A stretch of DNA of 5,420 bases from Propionibacterium sp. GTDB taxonomy: Bacteria; Actinomycetota; Actinomycetes; Propionibacteriales; Propionibacteriaceae. Under the pieces are notes generated by a model. The model did not search any database. It was given only the letters and a program-made list of their open reading frames with translations, and had not been told where the DNA came from. A program made the position numbers and the translations under genes. Positions 4,427-5,420 of this stretch are shown one piece after another (within the stretch, counting starts at the first letter, position 1; each line of letters opens with the position of its first letter). Location of the stretch: assembly GCA_012514785.1 (NCBI GenBank), contig JAAYZP010000077.1:1-5420 (forward strand), read 5' to 3'.

Positions 4427-5420
4427 AGGTCACCGTGCCGATGTAGCCGGCGATGAAGGCCAGCGGGACGCTCACCAGTGCCGGGTTCGTCAGCGGGAAC
4501 CACGCGAAGTCGACGCCGTCGCCGAGCATCGCCCCGGGCGAGCCCGAGATGGACGGCGAGAAGATGATCAGCAGCGTCGCCGAGATCAGGCCGGTGTAGA
4601 TCGACCACACCGAGCCCCGCGTCGTGAAGCGCTTCCAGTACAGCGTGTACAGGATCGACGGCAGGTTCGCGGAGGCAGCCACAGCGAACGCCAGCGAGAT
4701 CAGGAACGCGATGTTCTGACCGTTGGCGAGGATGCCGCCGATGATCGACAGGATGCCGACGACCACCGAGGTGATGCGCGCCACCCGCACCTCCTGTGCG
4801 GGGTCGGCCTTGCCGCCCTTGATGATCGAGTTGTACACGTCGTGCGCGAAGGACGCCGACGCCGTGATCGTGAGTCCGGCCACCACCGCGAGGATCGTGG
4901 CGAACGCCACGCCCGAGATGATGCCCATGAACACCTCGCCGCCGAGCACGAGGGCCAGCAGCGGCGCCGCCGAGTTGGCAGCACCCGGTGCCTCCAGGAT
5001 CGTCTCCTGACCCACCAGCTTCGCCGCGCCCAGCCCGAGGACGAGCGTGAACAGGAAGAAGATGCCCACGAGGATGATCGCCCACACTGCGGAGCGGCGC
5101 GCCTCGCGTGCCGTCGGCACGGTGTAGAAGCGCATCAGCACGTGCGGCAGCCCCGAGGGGCCGAGGATCAGGGCGATGGCCAGCGACAGGAACGACAACT
5201 TCGTCCAGATGCTGGTCCCGTACTGGCCCATCGGTGCCATGAGGTCCTGGCCGTGGGTGGCCAGGTCGCGGGCGCTGGCCGCCAGCTGGTCGAGGTTGAA
5301 GCCGTCGCCCATGAGCACGAGGAACGTCATCACCGCGGCACCGGTGACCAGCAGCACGGCCTTGATCATCTGCACCCAGGTGGTGCCCTTCATGCCGCCG
5401 ATGAGCACGTAGCCCACCAT
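4338..5420 (-). CDS. actP: Cation/acetate (monocarboxylate) symporter, sodium:solute symporter family, 5'-truncated by the window edge
   Basis: The C-terminal 360 residues of an inner-membrane sodium:solute symporter that takes up acetate or related short monocarboxylates (ActP in E. coli, MctC in Corynebacterium). About 180-200 N-terminal residues should lie beyond 5420; the Met at the edge is internal (family members read YVIFGGM-TTWVQ-IKA here). Numbering from that Met, hydrophobic segments lie near 16-38, 75-93, 111-133, 151-187, 216-233, 237-262, 270-288 and 314-331. The loop GPSGLPHVLMRFYTVPTA (87-104) is a strong subfamily signature, as are FAHDVYNSI (191-199) and AVAASANLPSILYTLYWKRF. 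The cytoplasmic tail ends EVRSMTGAGAGEAISH, typical of actinobacterial members, and stops at 4338. It converges on the sigma factor gene, overlapping it by 89 bases, with a hairpin terminator just past its stop. Substrate preference within monocarboxylates cannot be decided here, so the symbol is tentative. Confidence 0.93.
   Translation of the reverse strand: MVGYVLIGGMKGTTWVQMIKAVLLVTGAAVMTFLVLMGDGFNLDQLAASARDLATHGQDLMAPMGQYGTSIWTKLSFLSLAIALILGPSGLPHVLMRFYTVPTAREARRSAVWAIILVGIFFLFTLVLGLGAAKLVGQETILEAPGAANSAAPLLALVLGGEVFMGIISGVAFATILAVVAGLTITASASFAHDVYNSIIKGGKADPAQEVRVARITSVVVGILSIIGGILANGQNIAFLISLAFAVAASANLPSILYTLYWKRFTTRGSVWSIYTGLISATLLIIFSPSISGSPGAMLGDGVDFAWFPLTNPALVSVPLAFIAGYIGTVTSKTRGDEEFATEMEVRSMTGAGAGEAISH

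Noticed and set aside
1..5420. CRISPR array, rRNA, insertion sequence or transposase
   Set aside because: I saw no regularly spaced repeats, no rRNA-like sequence, no terminal inverted repeats with a transposase frame, and no integrase on either strand.

Overview
The window looks like chromosomal DNA of a high-GC actinobacterium. The coding regions at both ends have strongly G/C-biased third codon positions, the trehalose-phosphate synthase and the acetate-type symporter read like actinobacterial family members, and a perfect actinobacterial-type DnaA box is present. A member of the Propionibacteriales (Nocardioides or Aeromicrobium-like) would fit, but the sequence alone does not prove it.

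Layout. (1) Bases 1-1139, plus strand: the C-terminal three quarters of trehalose-6-phosphate synthase (OtsA), cut by the left window edge. (2) Bases about 1200-2720, minus strand: an accessory block with visibly lower G+C than its flanks. In transcription order it holds a short gene with a strong ribosome binding site that appears frameshifted (2713-2445), an excisionase/MerR-type helix-turn-helix antitoxin (2419-2003), a PIN-domain toxin joined to it by an ATGA overlap (2006-1431), and a small unrecognised ORF overlapping the toxin 3' end (1453-1202). The antitoxin-toxin pair has the architecture of the VapBC50-type modules of actinobacteria. (3) Bases 2840-2915, minus strand: tRNA-Asn(GTT) with encoded CCA and a terminator-like stem-loop behind it. 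The accessory block lies on the 3' side of this tRNA, the usual side for integrated DNA, but no integrase or second attachment site is visible. (4) Bases 2967-3455, minus strand: an uncharacterised protein. (5) Bases 3456-3562: a short divergent intergenic region with a DnaA box and a dyad. (6) Bases 3563-4426, plus strand: a divergent sigma-70 family factor. (7) Bases 4338-5420, minus strand: the C-terminal part of a cation/acetate symporter (ActP/MctC type, sodium:solute symporter family), cut by the right window edge.

How things work together. OtsA and the symporter are housekeeping functions (osmoprotectant synthesis, organic acid uptake). The middle block is a probable toxin-antitoxin island, likely autoregulated through a repeat-bearing promoter that seems to give a leaderless antitoxin mRNA. 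The sigma factor and symporter converge and overlap by 89 bases. A 14-bp perfect hairpin sits inside the sigma reading frame just after its last recognisable domain, so the sigma C-terminal tail is probably non-domain sequence read through a terminator. Nothing here amounts to a clearly new multi-gene system. The best candidates for novelty are the four-ORF organisation around the toxin-antitoxin pair and the odd sigma factor.
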